This document shows, one piece after another, positions 1 to 9,083 of a stretch of DNA of 64,000 nucleotides. The DNA is from Lentibacillus jeotgali (GTDB lineage: Bacteria; Bacillota; Bacilli; Bacillales; Amphibacillaceae). The stretch's first letter is position 1; the number at the start of each line of letters is the position of its first letter. A program made the position numbers and the translations under genes. Location: the NCBI RefSeq assembly GCF_000224785.1, contig NZ_AGAV01000012.1, positions 22,546-86,545 of the forward strand. The letters are read 5' to 3'. The notes below the pieces were generated by a model, which was not told the DNA's origin, made no database searches, and was given only the letters and a program-made list of their open reading frames with translations.

Positions 1-266
1 AAGTTCACGTTAAAGTTGTCGAAGGAAGCCGTGAACGTATTCAGGTGTTTGAAGGTGTTGTCATTAAACGGCAAGGCGGCGGAATCAGTGAAACATTTAC
101 TGTAAGAAAGATTTCCTACGGTGTTGGTGTTGAGCGTACATTGCCGCTGCATTCACCACGTATTGCGAAAATCGAAGTTTCCCGCCGTGGTATTGTTCGC
201 CGTGCGAAACTTTACTATCTTCGTAATCTGCGCGGAAAAGCAGCACGTATTAAAGAACGTCGCTAA
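1..266 (+). CDS. rplS: 50S ribosomal protein L19, 3' part
   Basis: The reading frame is already open at base 3 and ends at a TAA at 264-266, so the 5' end lies outside the window. The 87 visible residues carry the L19 core, including [18 protein letters not shown] and the basic C-terminus [13 protein letters not shown]19 sits at the interface of the two ribosomal subunits. About 28 N-terminal residues are missing compared with the usual length of about 115. It is followed by its own terminator and then lepB, as in B. subtilis. The identification is secure because the family is highly conserved. Confidence 0.97.
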   Translation, partial: VHVKVVEGSRERIQVFEGVVIKRQGGGISETFTVRKISYGVGVERTLPLHSPRIAKIEVSRRGIVRRAKLYYLRNLRGKAARIKERR

Positions 267-290
267 TCCGTCAACTATAATTGTTATTGA

Positions 291-326
291 AAAGGGGCTT
301 GTCACATTCCATGCAAGCTCTTTTTT
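291..326 (+). terminator. rho-independent terminator after rplS
   Basis: AAAGGGGCTTG (291-301) can pair with CAAGCTCTTT, with one G·U pair, and a run of six T follows. It separates the rplS operon from lepB. Confidence 0.8.
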
Positions 327-351
327 ACTTTCTATATTTTTCAGTATGGCA

Positions 352-360
352 TGATATAAT
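352..360 (+). promoter_or_regulatory. extended -10 promoter for lepB
   Basis: TGATATAAT (TG, one base, then a perfect TATAAT at 355-360) lies 57 bases before lepB and just after the rplS terminator. No good -35 box is visible, which is typical of extended -10 promoters. Confidence 0.5.
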
Positions 361-416
361 AATATTATAAGGAATTCATAGGCTATACATATATTGTACC
401 AGGCGGTGTTGGAGAA

Positions 417-977
417 ATGGAGAAGTTAAAAAGTGAATGGTTTGACTGGATAAAGGCTTTGTTAATAGCATTTGGTTTGTTTTTCATCATCAGGACATTC
501 TTTTTTGCTCCGATTGTTGTCGATGGACCATCGATGATGCCAACATTGCGGGATGGAGACCAAATGATTGTCAATAAATTTATCTACCAGATACAGGAAC
601 CGAATCGTTTCGATATTGTTGTGTTTCACGCCTCAGACCGAAAAGATTTTATTAAACGGATAGTTGGTCTGCCAGGTGAGCATGTCTCGGTAGAGGATGA
701 TCAATTATACGTTGATGGTGAAAAAGTAGCCGAGCCTTTTTTGCAGGAACGTAAAGAAAAAATGCCGTCTTATCAGCCGTTAACAGGTGATTTTCAGCTG
801 GAGGACCTTCCGGGCGGATACGAAGAGATCCCTGAAAACCATGTGCTTGTGCTGGGTGACAATCGGAATAATTCGACAGACAGTCGCATACTCGGATTGG
901 TTTCGATGGATCAGATTGTTGGGAAAACCAGTTTGATCTACTGGCCGCTTGACCGGATTCAGATTCTGCACGATTAG
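417..977 (+). CDS. lepB: signal peptidase I (SipS type)
   Basis: This type I signal peptidase cleaves signal peptides from Sec- and Tat-exported proteins on the outer face of the membrane. The 186-residue protein has one N-terminal membrane anchor (about residues 11-30) and no second one, the single-anchor Bacillus form. The nucleophile Ser39 lies in GPSMMPTL and the general base Lys80 in KDFIKRIVGLPGE. The conserved GDNRNNSTDSR box is near residue 146. rbgA starts 11 bases downstream, so the two are probably co-transcribed. The slot between rplS and rbgA is the usual one for a Bacillus signal peptidase. Confidence 0.95.
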   Translation: MEKLKSEWFDWIKALLIAFGLFFIIRTFFFAPIVVDGPSMMPTLRDGDQMIVNKFIYQIQEPNRFDIVVFHASDRKDFIKRIVGLPGEHVSVEDDQLYVDGEKVAEPFLQERKEKMPSYQPLTGDFQLEDLPGGYEEIPENHVLVLGDNRNNSTDSRILGLVSMDQIVGKTSLIYWPLDRIQILHD

Positions 978-988
978 GGTGATTCAAT

Positions 989-1843
989 ATGGCCATACAA
1001 TGGTTTCCAGGACATATGGCAAAAGCAAAACGTGAAGTGGAAGAAAAGCTGAAATTAACGGATTTCGTTATAGAACTCGTGGATGCACGCACGCCGTTGT
1101 CATCACAAAATCCAATGCTGCAGAATGTCTTGCAGCAAAAGCTCAAAATGATTGTCATGATGAAAAAGGACCTTGCAGACAACAGGATGACAGAGAAGTG
1201 GCTGAGTTACTATAAAGGTCGTGGAATCCCAGCCATCGCTATTGATGTCAATAGCAAATCCGATATCAAATGTGTTGTTCAGACAGCAAAAGACCTTGGA
1301 CAGACAAAAATGGATAAGCTTAAGAGAAAAGGCGTTAACCCGCGGCCTGCCCGTGCTATGATCATCGGCATCCCGAATGTTGGCAAGTCAACATTAATCA
1401 ACCGTCTTGCCAATAAAAAGATTGCCCAAATCGGTGACAAGCCGGGTGTAACAAAGAAACAGCAATGGATAAAGGTGAAAGGTGACTTTGAACTGCTTGA
1501 TACACCGGGAATTCTATGGCCAAAATTTGAAGATGAACGAGTTGGTTACCGGCTGGCAGCTGTTGGCACGATAAAAGATCAGTTATTGCCGCTGGATGAT
1601 GTGGTTGCATTTGTTATTCAATATATGCAGAAATTTTATCCGGATCGGCTGGAAGAAAGATATGGGATTAATCGCGACATGGAGGACATGTGGGACATTT
1701 TTGTTTCAATCGGGAAGCAGAGGGGAGCCCTCGAAAGCGGCGGAAATGTCAATTTTGACAAGGTGGCTGACCTGGTCATACATGATCTGCGAACAGGAAA
1801 ACTGGGAAATATAACACTTGAATCACCCCCGGACAATACCTGA
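989..1843 (+). CDS. rbgA: ribosome biogenesis GTPase RbgA (YlqF)
   Basis: RbgA is a circularly permuted GTPase needed for late assembly of the 50S subunit. The G motifs come in permuted order: the G4-like MKKDLAD first (about residue 52), then the P-loop GIPNVGKST (about 127), then G3 DTPGILWP (about 170). A C-terminal RNA-binding domain follows. At 284 residues it matches the B. subtilis protein (about 282). The start ATG fits the permuted N-terminus AIQWFPGHMAKA. The terminator hairpin overlaps the last codons and the stop codon. Confidence 0.96.
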   Translation: MAIQWFPGHMAKAKREVEEKLKLTDFVIELVDARTPLSSQNPMLQNVLQQKLKMIVMMKKDLADNRMTEKWLSYYKGRGIPAIAIDVNSKSDIKCVVQTAKDLGQTKMDKLKRKGVNPRPARAMIIGIPNVGKSTLINRLANKKIAQIGDKPGVTKKQQWIKVKGDFELLDTPGILWPKFEDERVGYRLAAVGTIKDQLLPLDDVVAFVIQYMQKFYPDRLEERYGINRDMEDMWDIFVSIGKQRGALESGGNVNFDKVADLVIHDLRTGKLGNITLESPPDNT

Positions 1844-1863
1844 TTGTCCGAGGGTGATTTTTA
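1821..1863 (+). terminator. terminator overlapping the end of rbgA
   Basis: AATCACCC-C-CGGACAA (1821-1836) pairs with TTGTCCG-A-GGGTGATT (1843-1858) and is followed by TTTT. The 5' arm encodes the last residues of RbgA, and the TGA stop (1841-1843) lies in the loop. Confidence 0.85.
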
Positions 1864-1958
1864 ATAATATGATTTTTTCCGATTAGTTTCCAAAATCGAT
1901 TTATTATGCAACAATATTCATATATACTTAAACCACTATGAGTTAAGGGGGGGATAGC

Positions 1959-2528
1959 ATGACAAAGCGTAATATAGAGGAGTTGTTATCAGAACAACGT
2001 GAAGAATTGCTCAGAGCATTGAAAGCCCGTTTTGAAACAAACATGAATCGCCATAAAGATCTTGAATGGGCTGAAATCTTGGGAAAGCTGGAAGCCAATG
2101 CTGACAAACTGTGGTCGCTCAATGAAATGGAAAGAACTGGCGGGGAACCAGATGTTGTTGGTTATGATAAAGAGAAAGACGAATACACTTTTTGTGATTG
2201 TTCAGCGGAAAGTCCTAAGGGCCGCAGAAGTGTCTGTTACGACCGCGCGGGCCTAGAGTCAAGAAAAAAATATAAACCGGAGAATAACGCTATTGATATG
2301 GCAGCTGCCATGGGAATCGAACTTTTAACAGAAGAACAATATCGGGCATTACAAAAACTTGAAAATTTCGATGTGAAAACGTCGAGTTGGGTGCAAACAC
2401 CATCTGATATTAGAGAACTCGGCGGTGCCCTTTTTTGCGATTATCGCTACGGCCATGTCTTCGTTTATCACAACGGTGCGTCCTCTTACTATGGCGTCAG
2501 AGGGTTCCGTGGCTTACTAAGAGTCTGA
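1959..2528 (+). CDS. DUF4256 domain protein, function unknown
   Basis: The 189-residue protein looks like the DUF4256 family of unknown function. It has an alpha-helical N-terminus, a central CDCSAES...YDRAGLESR region and a C-terminus ending YGVRGFRGLLRV, with no signal peptide or membrane segment. A strong ribosome binding site (AAGGGGGG) precedes the ATG. It sits between rbgA and rnhB, where B. subtilis has no gene, and is bounded by the rbgA terminator and a short palindrome (2554-2570), so it is probably a single-gene unit. Family assignment is from memory of the conserved motifs; no biochemical role can be read from the sequence. Confidence 0.8.
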   Translation: MTKRNIEELLSEQREELLRALKARFETNMNRHKDLEWAEILGKLEANADKLWSLNEMERTGGEPDVVGYDKEKDEYTFCDCSAESPKGRRSVCYDRAGLESRKKYKPENNAIDMAAAMGIELLTEEQYRALQKLENFDVKTSSWVQTPSDIRELGGALFCDYRYGHVFVYHNGASSYYGVRGFRGLLRV

Positions 2529-2630
2529 GACAAAATCATCTAATTTCAACACGAATTGACTGTCAATTCTTCTATTACTATGTAAAAATTTGAATGTACT
2601 GATTAACTATACAGAGTGAAGGTGAACCAT

Positions 2631-3401
2631 TTGGAACAGCAATCAATCGCAGTATTAAAGCAATTATTTGAAGCCGATAAGCTGGATGAAACGTACATAA
2701 ATAAGCTAAAATTAGACGAGCGAAAAGGGGTACAGAAACTGATTGAGCGCTATGAACGAAAAAAATTAAACGATAAAGCACTGAAGGAAAATTTTCTTCG
2801 TATGTCGCAATATGAACAAAAAAATTACGCTGATGGGTGTCAGTATATAGCCGGGATGGATGAAGCCGGCCGCGGCCCGCTTGCAGGCCCTGTCGTTGCG
2901 GCTGCTGTTATATTGCCCCGGGATTTTAAACTGCTGGGTCTTAATGATTCCAAACAGTTGAATGAAACGACCCGTGAAGAATATTTCACAATTATTAAAA
3001 ATGCGGCCGTGAGCTATGGGATTGCCATTATTGATAATTATAAAATTGATCAGATCAATATCTATGAAGCTACGAAACTGGCAATGTATGAGGCAATTAA
3101 TCAGCTTAATCCCCTGCCGGATCACGTGCTGATTGATGCCGTGTCACTTGATCAGCTTACTTGTTCTTCGGAGTCAATTACCAAAGGCGATCAGAAAAGT
3201 GTATCGGTTGCTGCTGCCAGCGTATTAGCGAAAGTTACCCGTGATGGCTTAATGAAAGATTTGGACAAGAAATATCCGGGATACGGTTTTGCCTCCAATA
3301 TGGGCTATGGAACAAAACAGCATACAGCGATGCTTGCAGAACACGGGGTTACGCCATATCATCGAAAGTCATTTGCGCCTGTCAGGAGTATTGTCAGGTA
3401 A
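2631..3401 (+). CDS. rnhB: ribonuclease HII
   Basis: RNase HII cuts the RNA strand of RNA-DNA hybrids and starts removal of ribonucleotides misincorporated in DNA. The catalytic acidic residues are visible in GMDEAGRGPLAG (Asp, Glu) and in HVLIDAV (Asp). The conserved block DQKSVSVAAASVLAKVTRD follows. I chose the TTG at 2631 because GAAGGTG lies six bases before it; an in-frame GTG at 2616 has no ribosome binding site. The helical N-terminal extension of about 75 residues before the catalytic core is normal for Bacillus RNase HII. Confidence 0.93.
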   Translation: MEQQSIAVLKQLFEADKLDETYINKLKLDERKGVQKLIERYERKKLNDKALKENFLRMSQYEQKNYADGCQYIAGMDEAGRGPLAGPVVAAAVILPRDFKLLGLNDSKQLNETTREEYFTIIKNAAVSYGIAIIDNYKIDQINIYEATKLAMYEAINQLNPLPDHVLIDAVSLDQLTCSSESITKGDQKSVSVAAASVLAKVTRDGLMKDLDKKYPGYGFASNMGYGTKQHTAMLAEHGVTPYHRKSFAPVRSIVR

Positions 3402-3445
3402 TTTTAGCGGCAGACACGTCAAAATCTGCCATAAACCGCTAATTC

Positions 3446-3474
3446 TTGTGAAATTCATAGTTTTTTTATACAAT
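3446..3474 (+). promoter_or_regulatory. sigma-A promoter for sucCD
   Basis: TTGTGA (3446-3451), 17 bases, TACAAT (3469-3474), ending 34 bases before sucC. No catabolite-response element was recognised nearby. Confidence 0.55.
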
Positions 3475-3508
3475 GGGAATGCAGTGAAATTTGATGGGAG
3501 GATGAAAG

Positions 3509-4669
3509 ATGAACATTCATGAGTATCAAGGCAAAGATATCTTGCGCGAATCTGGCGTAAATGTTCCGAGTGGACATGTTGCATATACGGTTGACGAAGC
3601 TGTTAAAGTTGCCCAAAAGCTGGATAGTGATGTATTCGTTGTAAAAGCACAAATTCATGCTGGCGGAAGGGGTAAAGCCGGTGGTGTTAAAATCGCTAAA
3701 AACCTCGATGATGTTCGTACATATGCAAACGAACTGCTCGGCAAAAATCTGGTAACACATCAGACGGGTCCTGAAGGCAAGGAAGTAAAACGTTTGCTGA
3801 TTGAAGAAGGCTGCGACATTCAAAACGAATATTATGTCGGGCTCGTTCTTGATCGCGCCACTTCCCGTGTGGTTATGATGGCTTCAGAAGAAGGCGGTAC
3901 AGAAATTGAAGAAGTTGCCGCTGAAACACCGGAAAAGATTTTTAAAGAAGTCATCGACCCGGTAGTCGGACTGTCAGGTTATCAAGCTCGCAGATTAGCT
4001 TTTAATATTAACATTCCGGATGAATTGATCGGCAAGGCAGCTAAATTCATGATTGGCCTGTATAACGTATTTGTTGAAAAAGACTGTTCCATTGCTGAAA
4101 TCAATCCGCTTGTTACAACAGGCGATGGACAGGTAATGGCACTTGACTCCAAGCTGAATTTCGATGATAACGCCATGTTCCGCCAAAAAGATGTTATGGA
4201 ATTACGCGATTTGGAGGAAGAAGATGAAAAAGAAATCGAAGCCTCCAAATATGATTTAAGCTATGTTGCGCTCGACGGCAATATCGGCTGTATGGTTAAT
4301 GGCGCTGGGCTTGCCATGTCAACAATGGATATTATCAAGCACTATGGCGGCGAACCTGCGAACTTCCTAGATGTCGGCGGTGGTGCGACGACAGAAAAAG
4401 TAACAGAAGCATTTAAAATCATTTTGTCCGATTCACATGTTAAAGGTATTTTTGTAAACATTTTTGGCGGTATCATGAAATGTGATGTTATTGCTGAAGG
4501 TGTTGTGGAAGCGACAAAACAAGTCGGTCTGGAAATGCCGCTTGTTGTGCGCCTTGAAGGCACAAATGTTGATTTAGGCAAGAAAATTCTTGATGAATCA
4601 GGTCTGAACATTACCTCAGCTGAATCAATGGCTGATGGTGCTGAAAAAATCGTTTCCGCTGTTAAGTAA
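3509..4669 (+). CDS. sucC: succinyl-CoA synthetase (ADP-forming), beta subunit
   Basis: SucC pairs with SucD to convert succinyl-CoA, ADP and phosphate to succinate, CoA and ATP in the TCA cycle. The N-terminus [17 protein letters not shown] is the family signature. An ATP-grasp domain fills roughly residues 1-240, with the nucleotide-binding block [16 protein letters not shown] near residue 46. The CoA-ligase-like domain follows, with [15 protein letters not shown] near residue 320. The length of 386 residues is normal. A strong ribosome binding site (GGGAGGATG) precedes the ATG. The partner gene sucD lies 251 bases away, split off by a palindromic repeat. Confidence 0.97.
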   Translation: MNIHEYQGKDILRESGVNVPSGHVAYTVDEAVKVAQKLDSDVFVVKAQIHAGGRGKAGGVKIAKNLDDVRTYANELLGKNLVTHQTGPEGKEVKRLLIEEGCDIQNEYYVGLVLDRATSRVVMMASEEGGTEIEEVAAETPEKIFKEVIDPVVGLSGYQARRLAFNINIPDELIGKAAKFMIGLYNVFVEKDCSIAEINPLVTTGDGQVMALDSKLNFDDNAMFRQKDVMELRDLEEEDEKEIEASKYDLSYVALDGNIGCMVNGAGLAMSTMDIIKHYGGEPANFLDVGGGATTEKVTEAFKIILSDSHVKGIFVNIFGGIMKCDVIAEGVVEATKQVGLEMPLVVRLEGTNVDLGKKILDESGLNITSAESMADGAEKIVSAVK

Positions 4670-4720
4670 TTTTGGCTGTTATTTGGAAGATTGAAGTTTT
4701 TGACATATATCCCCACAAAA

Positions 4721-4836
4721 GCAGACCGTATACATGGAGACTCCTGGGGGATTGAAGGTATCGGTGAGACCCCAGAGTGTGGTAGCACGAGGAGGCTTAC
4801 CAACCGCCCCCGGAAAGCGTAGTGTATACGGGCTGC
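4721..4836 (+). repeat. long imperfect palindromic repeat between sucC and sucD
   Basis: The outer arms GCAGACCGTATAC (4721-4733) and GTATACGGGCTGC (4824-4836) pair at 12 of 13 positions. Inside, CTCCTGGGG pairs with CCCCAGAG, and the GAGACCCC...GAGGAGGCTTACC core resembles the 'GACTCC-GCGGGA / GAGACCCCGC / GAGGAGGC' elements dispersed in many Bacillaceae genomes. This is the only copy in the window. No open reading frame or promoter was seen in it. As it lies within a two-gene operon it is probably transcribed. Resemblance to the dispersed elements is from memory. Confidence 0.7.
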
Positions 4837-4920
4837 GGTGCAGAAAGTAATAAATATATAATGCATAAAACAGCCATATTTTTGAAGACGAACAGATAAT
4901 CAAAGAAAGGACGGACGAAA

Positions 4921-5823
4921 ATGAGTGTATATGTTAATAAAGATACAAAAGTGATTGTCCAGGGAATCACCGGTGGCACAGCCAAATTCCATACAAAACA
5001 AATGCTTGACTATGGTACCAAAATCGTTGGCGGTGTCACCCCGAAAAAAGGCGGTACAGAAGTGGAAGGTGTACCTGTATTCAATACAGTACAGGATGCT
5101 GTTGACGAAACCGGCGCCAACGCATCTGTCGTTTATGTACCGGCACCAGCAGCAGCAGACGCTATTCTGGAAGCGGTAGACGCTGAATTGGACTTGGTAA
5201 TTTGCATCACTGAACATATCCCGGTCATGGATATGGTGAAAGTAAAACGTGCCATGGAAGGCAAGAAGACGCGTCTTGTAGGTCCAAACTGTCCGGGTGT
5301 CATCACAGCTGATGAAAGCAAGATTGGTATTATGCCGGGATATATTCATAAAAAAGGACATATCGGCGTTGTTTCCCGTTCAGGTACATTAACGTATGAA
5401 GCAGTGCATCAGCTATCCGAAGCTGGATATGGCCAGACGACCGCAGTCGGAATCGGCGGGGACCCTGTGAATGGCACAGACTTTATTGATGCTCTGACTG
5501 CTTTCAATGAAGATCCGGAAACAGAAGCTGTTGTTATGATCGGTGAAATCGGAGGTACGGCTGAGGAAGAAGCAGCCGAGTGGATAAAAGCCAATATGTC
5601 AAAACCAGTTGTAGGCTTTATCGGTGGCGCAACTGCACCTCCTGGAAAACGGATGGGGCATGCCGGGGCCATCATTTCAGGCGGTAAAGGGACAGCTGAA
5701 GAGAAAATTCGCATTATGAACGAATGCGGCGTTCAAACAGCAGATACACCGGCCGAAATTGGCGACACAATGATTAACGTCTTGAAAGAAAATGGTTTGC
5801 AGGAAAAATGCAAAACACACTGA
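4921..5823 (+). CDS. sucD: succinyl-CoA synthetase (ADP-forming), alpha subunit
   Basis: SucD binds CoA and carries the phosphohistidine intermediate of succinyl-CoA synthetase. The Rossmann-like CoA-binding domain opens with [15 protein letters not shown]. The phosphorylated histidine is His247 in [10 protein letters not shown]. The 300-residue length is standard. The ATG is preceded by AGAAAGGACGG. It normally follows sucC directly; here a palindromic repeat and about 250 bases separate them, which may change the ratio of the two subunits' translation. Confidence 0.97.
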   Translation: MSVYVNKDTKVIVQGITGGTAKFHTKQMLDYGTKIVGGVTPKKGGTEVEGVPVFNTVQDAVDETGANASVVYVPAPAAADAILEAVDAELDLVICITEHIPVMDMVKVKRAMEGKKTRLVGPNCPGVITADESKIGIMPGYIHKKGHIGVVSRSGTLTYEAVHQLSEAGYGQTTAVGIGGDPVNGTDFIDALTAFNEDPETEAVVMIGEIGGTAEEEAAEWIKANMSKPVVGFIGGATAPPGKRMGHAGAIISGGKGTAEEKIRIMNECGVQTADTPAEIGDTMINVLKENGLQEKCKTH

Positions 5824-5835
5824 TTACAATAAGCA

Positions 5836-5866
5836 GGAACCCAAAGATAACGCATCTTTGGGTTCC
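5836..5866 (+). terminator. hairpin after sucD
   Basis: Perfect 13-bp stem GGAACCCAAAGAT / ATCTTTGGGTTCC with a 5-base loop. The T-run is missing (GATATATTA follows), so termination may be weak or the hairpin may protect the mRNA end. Confidence 0.65.
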
Positions 5867-5892
5867 GATATATTATATAAGGGCGTGATTGA

Positions 5893-6795
5893 TTGGAAAA
5901 AATTCGTAAACGCTTAATCCATATTTGTCGGTGCCGCGGGGTCTCCCGCCGAACAATAAGGAAGTTTGTCCGGTATGACCCCACACTGAAAACGGTCTAC
6001 AAGCTGTCCGCTTCTGAAATTAGCCAGTTTTTTTCTCTCCCCATGAAAAAAGCCTCTTTATTTTACTCAGACCTCCGGAGCACAGCATTAATTTCCCAAA
6101 TTAAGCATGAACTGAAATCAGTCAGGATAATAACAGCAGTTGACGATATCTATCCTTTTGTGTTAAAAACTATTAAAGATGCGCCGCTGGTATTATATGC
6201 CATTGGCAACACGCAATTAATGAATCAAAATCCGATACTGAGTGTGATTGGCACACGTCGGCCCTCAGGCGAAGCAAAGGCCAAAATGCAAAAATACGTG
6301 CTGCCCTTAATTCAGGATAACTGGACGATCGCAAGTGGCATGGCTGCAGGCATTGACAGCTACGCCCATCAGCTGGCCGTTCAATATGAGGGCAAAACGA
6401 TAGCAGTGATGGGCAGCGGTTTTAATCATATTTACCCAAAACATAACATAGGGCTTTTCAAACAGATTGCTGCTAAAGGGTTATTGCTAACCGAATATCC
6501 CCCGGACACCCCGCCCGAACGCTTTCATTTTCCAGAACGCAATCGGATTATCAGCGGTTTAAGTTTTGGTACGTTTGTTATTGAGGCGACGAAAAAAAGT
6601 GGTACATTAATTACGGTTGACCAGGCTCTGGACCAAGGGAGAGAAGTTTATGCACTTCCGGGCTCACCGTTAACACCGCATGCGGAAGGGTGTCATACAA
6701 TGATTCAGGATGGTGCAAAACTCGTCCGGAGCCCGGATGATATTTTGGAAGATTGGGTGAGGATCGAACCAAATTGGGTTCATATGCACCAATAG
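5893..6795 (+). CDS. dprA: DNA processing protein DprA (Smf)
   Basis: DprA loads RecA on incoming single-stranded DNA during natural transformation. The 300-residue protein has an N-terminal helical segment and a Rossmann-like core, with the hallmark stretches SVIGTRRPS, ASGMAAGIDSYAH and AVMGSGFNHIYP. The C-terminal winged helix present in some DprA proteins is absent, as in B. subtilis (297 residues). The start is a TTG, which with a weak ribosome binding site (AAGGG) suggests low expression. Its place between sucD and topA is the conserved one. The gene is intact, so the strain retains at least this competence function. Confidence 0.94.
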   Translation: MEKIRKRLIHICRCRGVSRRTIRKFVRYDPTLKTVYKLSASEISQFFSLPMKKASLFYSDLRSTALISQIKHELKSVRIITAVDDIYPFVLKTIKDAPLVLYAIGNTQLMNQNPILSVIGTRRPSGEAKAKMQKYVLPLIQDNWTIASGMAAGIDSYAHQLAVQYEGKTIAVMGSGFNHIYPKHNIGLFKQIAAKGLLLTEYPPDTPPERFHFPERNRIISGLSFGTFVIEATKKSGTLITVDQALDQGREVYALPGSPLTPHAEGCHTMIQDGAKLVRSPDDILEDWVRIEPNWVHMHQ

Positions 6796-6810
6796 AAATT
6801 CATAACATGT

Positions 6811-6839
6811 TTGACAAACACTGTGTAACTATTTAATAT
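6811..6839 (+). promoter_or_regulatory. sigma-A promoter for topA
   Basis: TTGACA (6811-6816), exactly 17 bases, TAATAT (6834-6839). It lies 52 bases before the topA ATG and is close to consensus. Confidence 0.75.
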
Positions 6840-6891
6840 TAGTGAAGATTTTTCAATTCAACTTATGGATGCAAATCTGGGAGGAAACGAT

Positions 6892-8970
6892 ATGTCTGAC
6901 TACCTCGTGATCGTGGAATCGCCAGCAAAAGCGAAAACGATCGAACGATATTTGGGTAAAAAATATAAAGTAAAAGCTTCAATGGGTCATGTCCGTGATT
7001 TGCCAAAAAGTCAAACGGGCGTTGATCCGGATGACTCATTCAAGCCGAAATACATTACGGTCCGTGGCAAAGGTGATGTTCTGAAAGAATTAAGATCGGC
7101 TGCGAAAAAAGCCAAGAAAGTTTACCTTGCAGCAGACCCCGACAGGGAAGGGGAAGCCATTGCCTGGCATTTGGCCTACGCTTTAAACGTTGATGAAAAT
7201 TCAAAATGCCGGGTTGTTTTTAATGAAATCACAAAAGATGCCATCAAAGAATCCTTCAAACATCCACGTTCCATAGATGGTGATCTGGTTGATGCACAGC
7301 AAGCCAGACGTATTCTTGACCGCCTTGTCGGATACAAAATCAGTCCGCTGTTATGGAAAAAAGTTAAAAAAGGTCTGAGTGCCGGCAGAGTTCAATCAGT
7401 AGCCGTAAGATTGATCATTGACCGTGAAAAAGAAATTGAGAATTTCAAGCCCGAAGAGTACTGGTCGATTGATGCCCAGTTTCAAAAAGACAGTGAGACG
7501 TTTGAAGGGGCTTTCTATGGAATCGACGGCAAAAAACAGGACTTAAAATCTGAAGACGATGTAAAAGCGGTTACTGAAAAACTGGAAGGGAAGAAATTCT
7601 CGGTTGATAAAGTGAACAAACGCGAACGTAAACGCAATCCGGCGAAACCATTTACAACGTCATCATTGCAGCAGGAAGCTGCCCGTAAACTTAACTTCCG
7701 CGCCAAAAAGACGATGATGGTAGCCCAGCAGCTTTACGAAGGAATCGATTTGGGTAAAAAAGCCGGCGGTATTACCGGTTTAATCACGTATATGCGAACC
7801 GATTCAACCAGAATTTCAGAAACAGCCAAACAGGAAGCAAAAGGCTATATTGAGGATAATTATGGCCAAAGCTATAAAGGTTATTCTAAGAAAGCTGGCA
7901 AAAAAGAAGGGGCACAGGATGCCCACGAAGCGGTTCGCCCAACATCAATCATGCGTGATCCGAAATCCCTGAAAAATTTGCTGTCGCGTGATCAATACCG
8001 TCTTTATAAGCTAATCTGGGAAAGATTTCTTGCAAGCCAGATGTCGCCGGCAGTCATGGATACGATGACTGTGCATCTGCTGAATAATGGGATTGAATTT
8101 CGTGCCACAGGCTCCAAAGTAAAATTTAAAGGGTTTATGAAGGTATATGTAGAAGGCACCGATGACAAGAAAAAACATGAAAATAAATATTTACCTGACT
8201 TGTCTGAGGGCATGGTAGTGAATGCCAAGGAGATCACACCGAACCAGCACTTCACCCAGCCGCCGCCAAGATATACCGAAGCACGACTGGTGCGCACGAT
8301 GGAAGAACAAGGTATTGGACGGCCTTCAACGTACGCGCCGACTTTGGACACGGTTCAGCGACGAGGCTATGTGCAGCTGGACAATAAACGGTTTGTTCCG
8401 ACTGAACTTGGTGAAATCATAAATGATATATTGAAAGAATTTTTCCCACAAATCATTGATATTGATTTCACCGCCAAGATGGAAGAGGATCTGGATTCCA
8501 TTGAGGAGGGAAAAACAGAGTGGATCAAGGTACTGGATGACTTTTACGGTGGTTTTAGACAGCGCCTGGAAAAAGCCGAACAGGAAATGGAAAAGATCGA
8601 AATCCGTGATGAACCGGCAGGGATCACATGTGAAAACTGCGGGCATGAAATGGTGTATAAAATGGGGAGGTACGGCAAATTCCTGGCTTGCTCCAATTTT
8701 CCTGAATGCCGTAACACAAAACCGATTTTAAAGAAAATCGGTGTGACATGCCCTAAATGTAAACAGGGTGACGTAGTAGAACGAAAATCAAAAAAGAACC
8801 GAAAATTTTACGGTTGTGACCGTTATCCGGAATGTGATTTCGTTTCTTGGGATAAGCCGATTTCAAGACCATGCCCGAAATGTGACGCATTACTTGTGGA
8901 AAAGAAAACAAAGAAGGAAACGCGTGTGCAATGTACAAATTGCGATTATAAAGAAACTGAAGAAAATTAA
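6892..8970 (+). CDS. topA: DNA topoisomerase I
   Basis: This type IA topoisomerase relaxes negative supercoils. The Toprim domain starts at [15 protein letters not shown] and includes [15 protein letters not shown]. The active-site Tyr300 lies in [12 protein letters not shown]. Three four-cysteine zinc motifs form the C-terminal DNA-binding part ([24 protein letters not shown]). I place the start at the ATG 6892, which follows GGGAGG at the right distance; an in-frame ATG at 6865 has no ribosome binding site. The resulting 692 residues match B. subtilis TopA. The gene usually found next, trmFO, is missing. Confidence 0.97.
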   Translation: MSDYLVIVESPAKAKTIERYLGKKYKVKASMGHVRDLPKSQTGVDPDDSFKPKYITVRGKGDVLKELRSAAKKAKKVYLAADPDREGEAIAWHLAYALNVDENSKCRVVFNEITKDAIKESFKHPRSIDGDLVDAQQARRILDRLVGYKISPLLWKKVKKGLSAGRVQSVAVRLIIDREKEIENFKPEEYWSIDAQFQKDSETFEGAFYGIDGKKQDLKSEDDVKAVTEKLEGKKFSVDKVNKRERKRNPAKPFTTSSLQQEAARKLNFRAKKTMMVAQQLYEGIDLGKKAGGITGLITYMRTDSTRISETAKQEAKGYIEDNYGQSYKGYSKKAGKKEGAQDAHEAVRPTSIMRDPKSLKNLLSRDQYRLYKLIWERFLASQMSPAVMDTMTVHLLNNGIEFRATGSKVKFKGFMKVYVEGTDDKKKHENKYLPDLSEGMVVNAKEITPNQHFTQPPPRYTEARLVRTMEEQGIGRPSTYAPTLDTVQRRGYVQLDNKRFVPTELGEIINDILKEFFPQIIDIDFTAKMEEDLDSIEEGKTEWIKVLDDFYGGFRQRLEKAEQEMEKIEIRDEPAGITCENCGHEMVYKMGRYGKFLACSNFPECRNTKPILKKIGVTCPKCKQGDVVERKSKKNRKFYGCDRYPECDFVSWDKPISRPCPKCDALLVEKKTKKETRVQCTNCDYKETEEN

Positions 8971-8996
8971 CTGCCTGGCTGCCAGGCAGTTTTTTT
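8971..8996 (+). terminator. terminator after topA
   Basis: CTGCCTGG (8971-8978) pairs with CCAGGCAG (8982-8989), followed by seven T. It starts right after the topA stop codon. Confidence 0.92.
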
Positions 8997-9083
8997 GGCA
9001 GTTAAGAAAGTCTAAATACTTTCTTACTGCATAAGGGCAACTAAGGCTTTCGCCATAAAAGCTTGGCGATAAGCCAAGTTTTC
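8997..9083 (+). repeat. two-stem interspersed repeat, copy 1
   Basis: About 86 bases nearly identical to 37137-37223. Stem one: GCAG-T-TAAGAAAGT (8998-9011) pairs with ACTTTCTTACTGC (9018-9030). Stem two: GGCTTTCGCC pairs with GGCGA-T-AAGCC. The linker GCATAAGGGCAACTAA is identical in both copies. Both copies begin just after the T-run of a terminator. No protein is encoded. Confidence 0.85.

Noticed and set aside
652..1182. 176-codon minus-strand frame over lepB and rbgA
   Set aside because: Spans two well-supported genes on the other strand; composition is that of a shadow frame.
4342..4866. 174-codon minus-strand frame over sucC end and the palindromic repeat
   Set aside because: Antisense shadow of sucC continuing into the repeat; no start signal or recognisable domain.
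6865..6891. Earlier topA start at ATG 6865
   Set aside because: No ribosome binding site; the downstream ATG has GGGAGG at the right spacing and gives the family N-terminus.
8997..9083. CRISPR array or insertion sequence end
   Set aside because: Only one unit per site, no spacers, no transposase and no terminal inverted repeat with target duplication seen.
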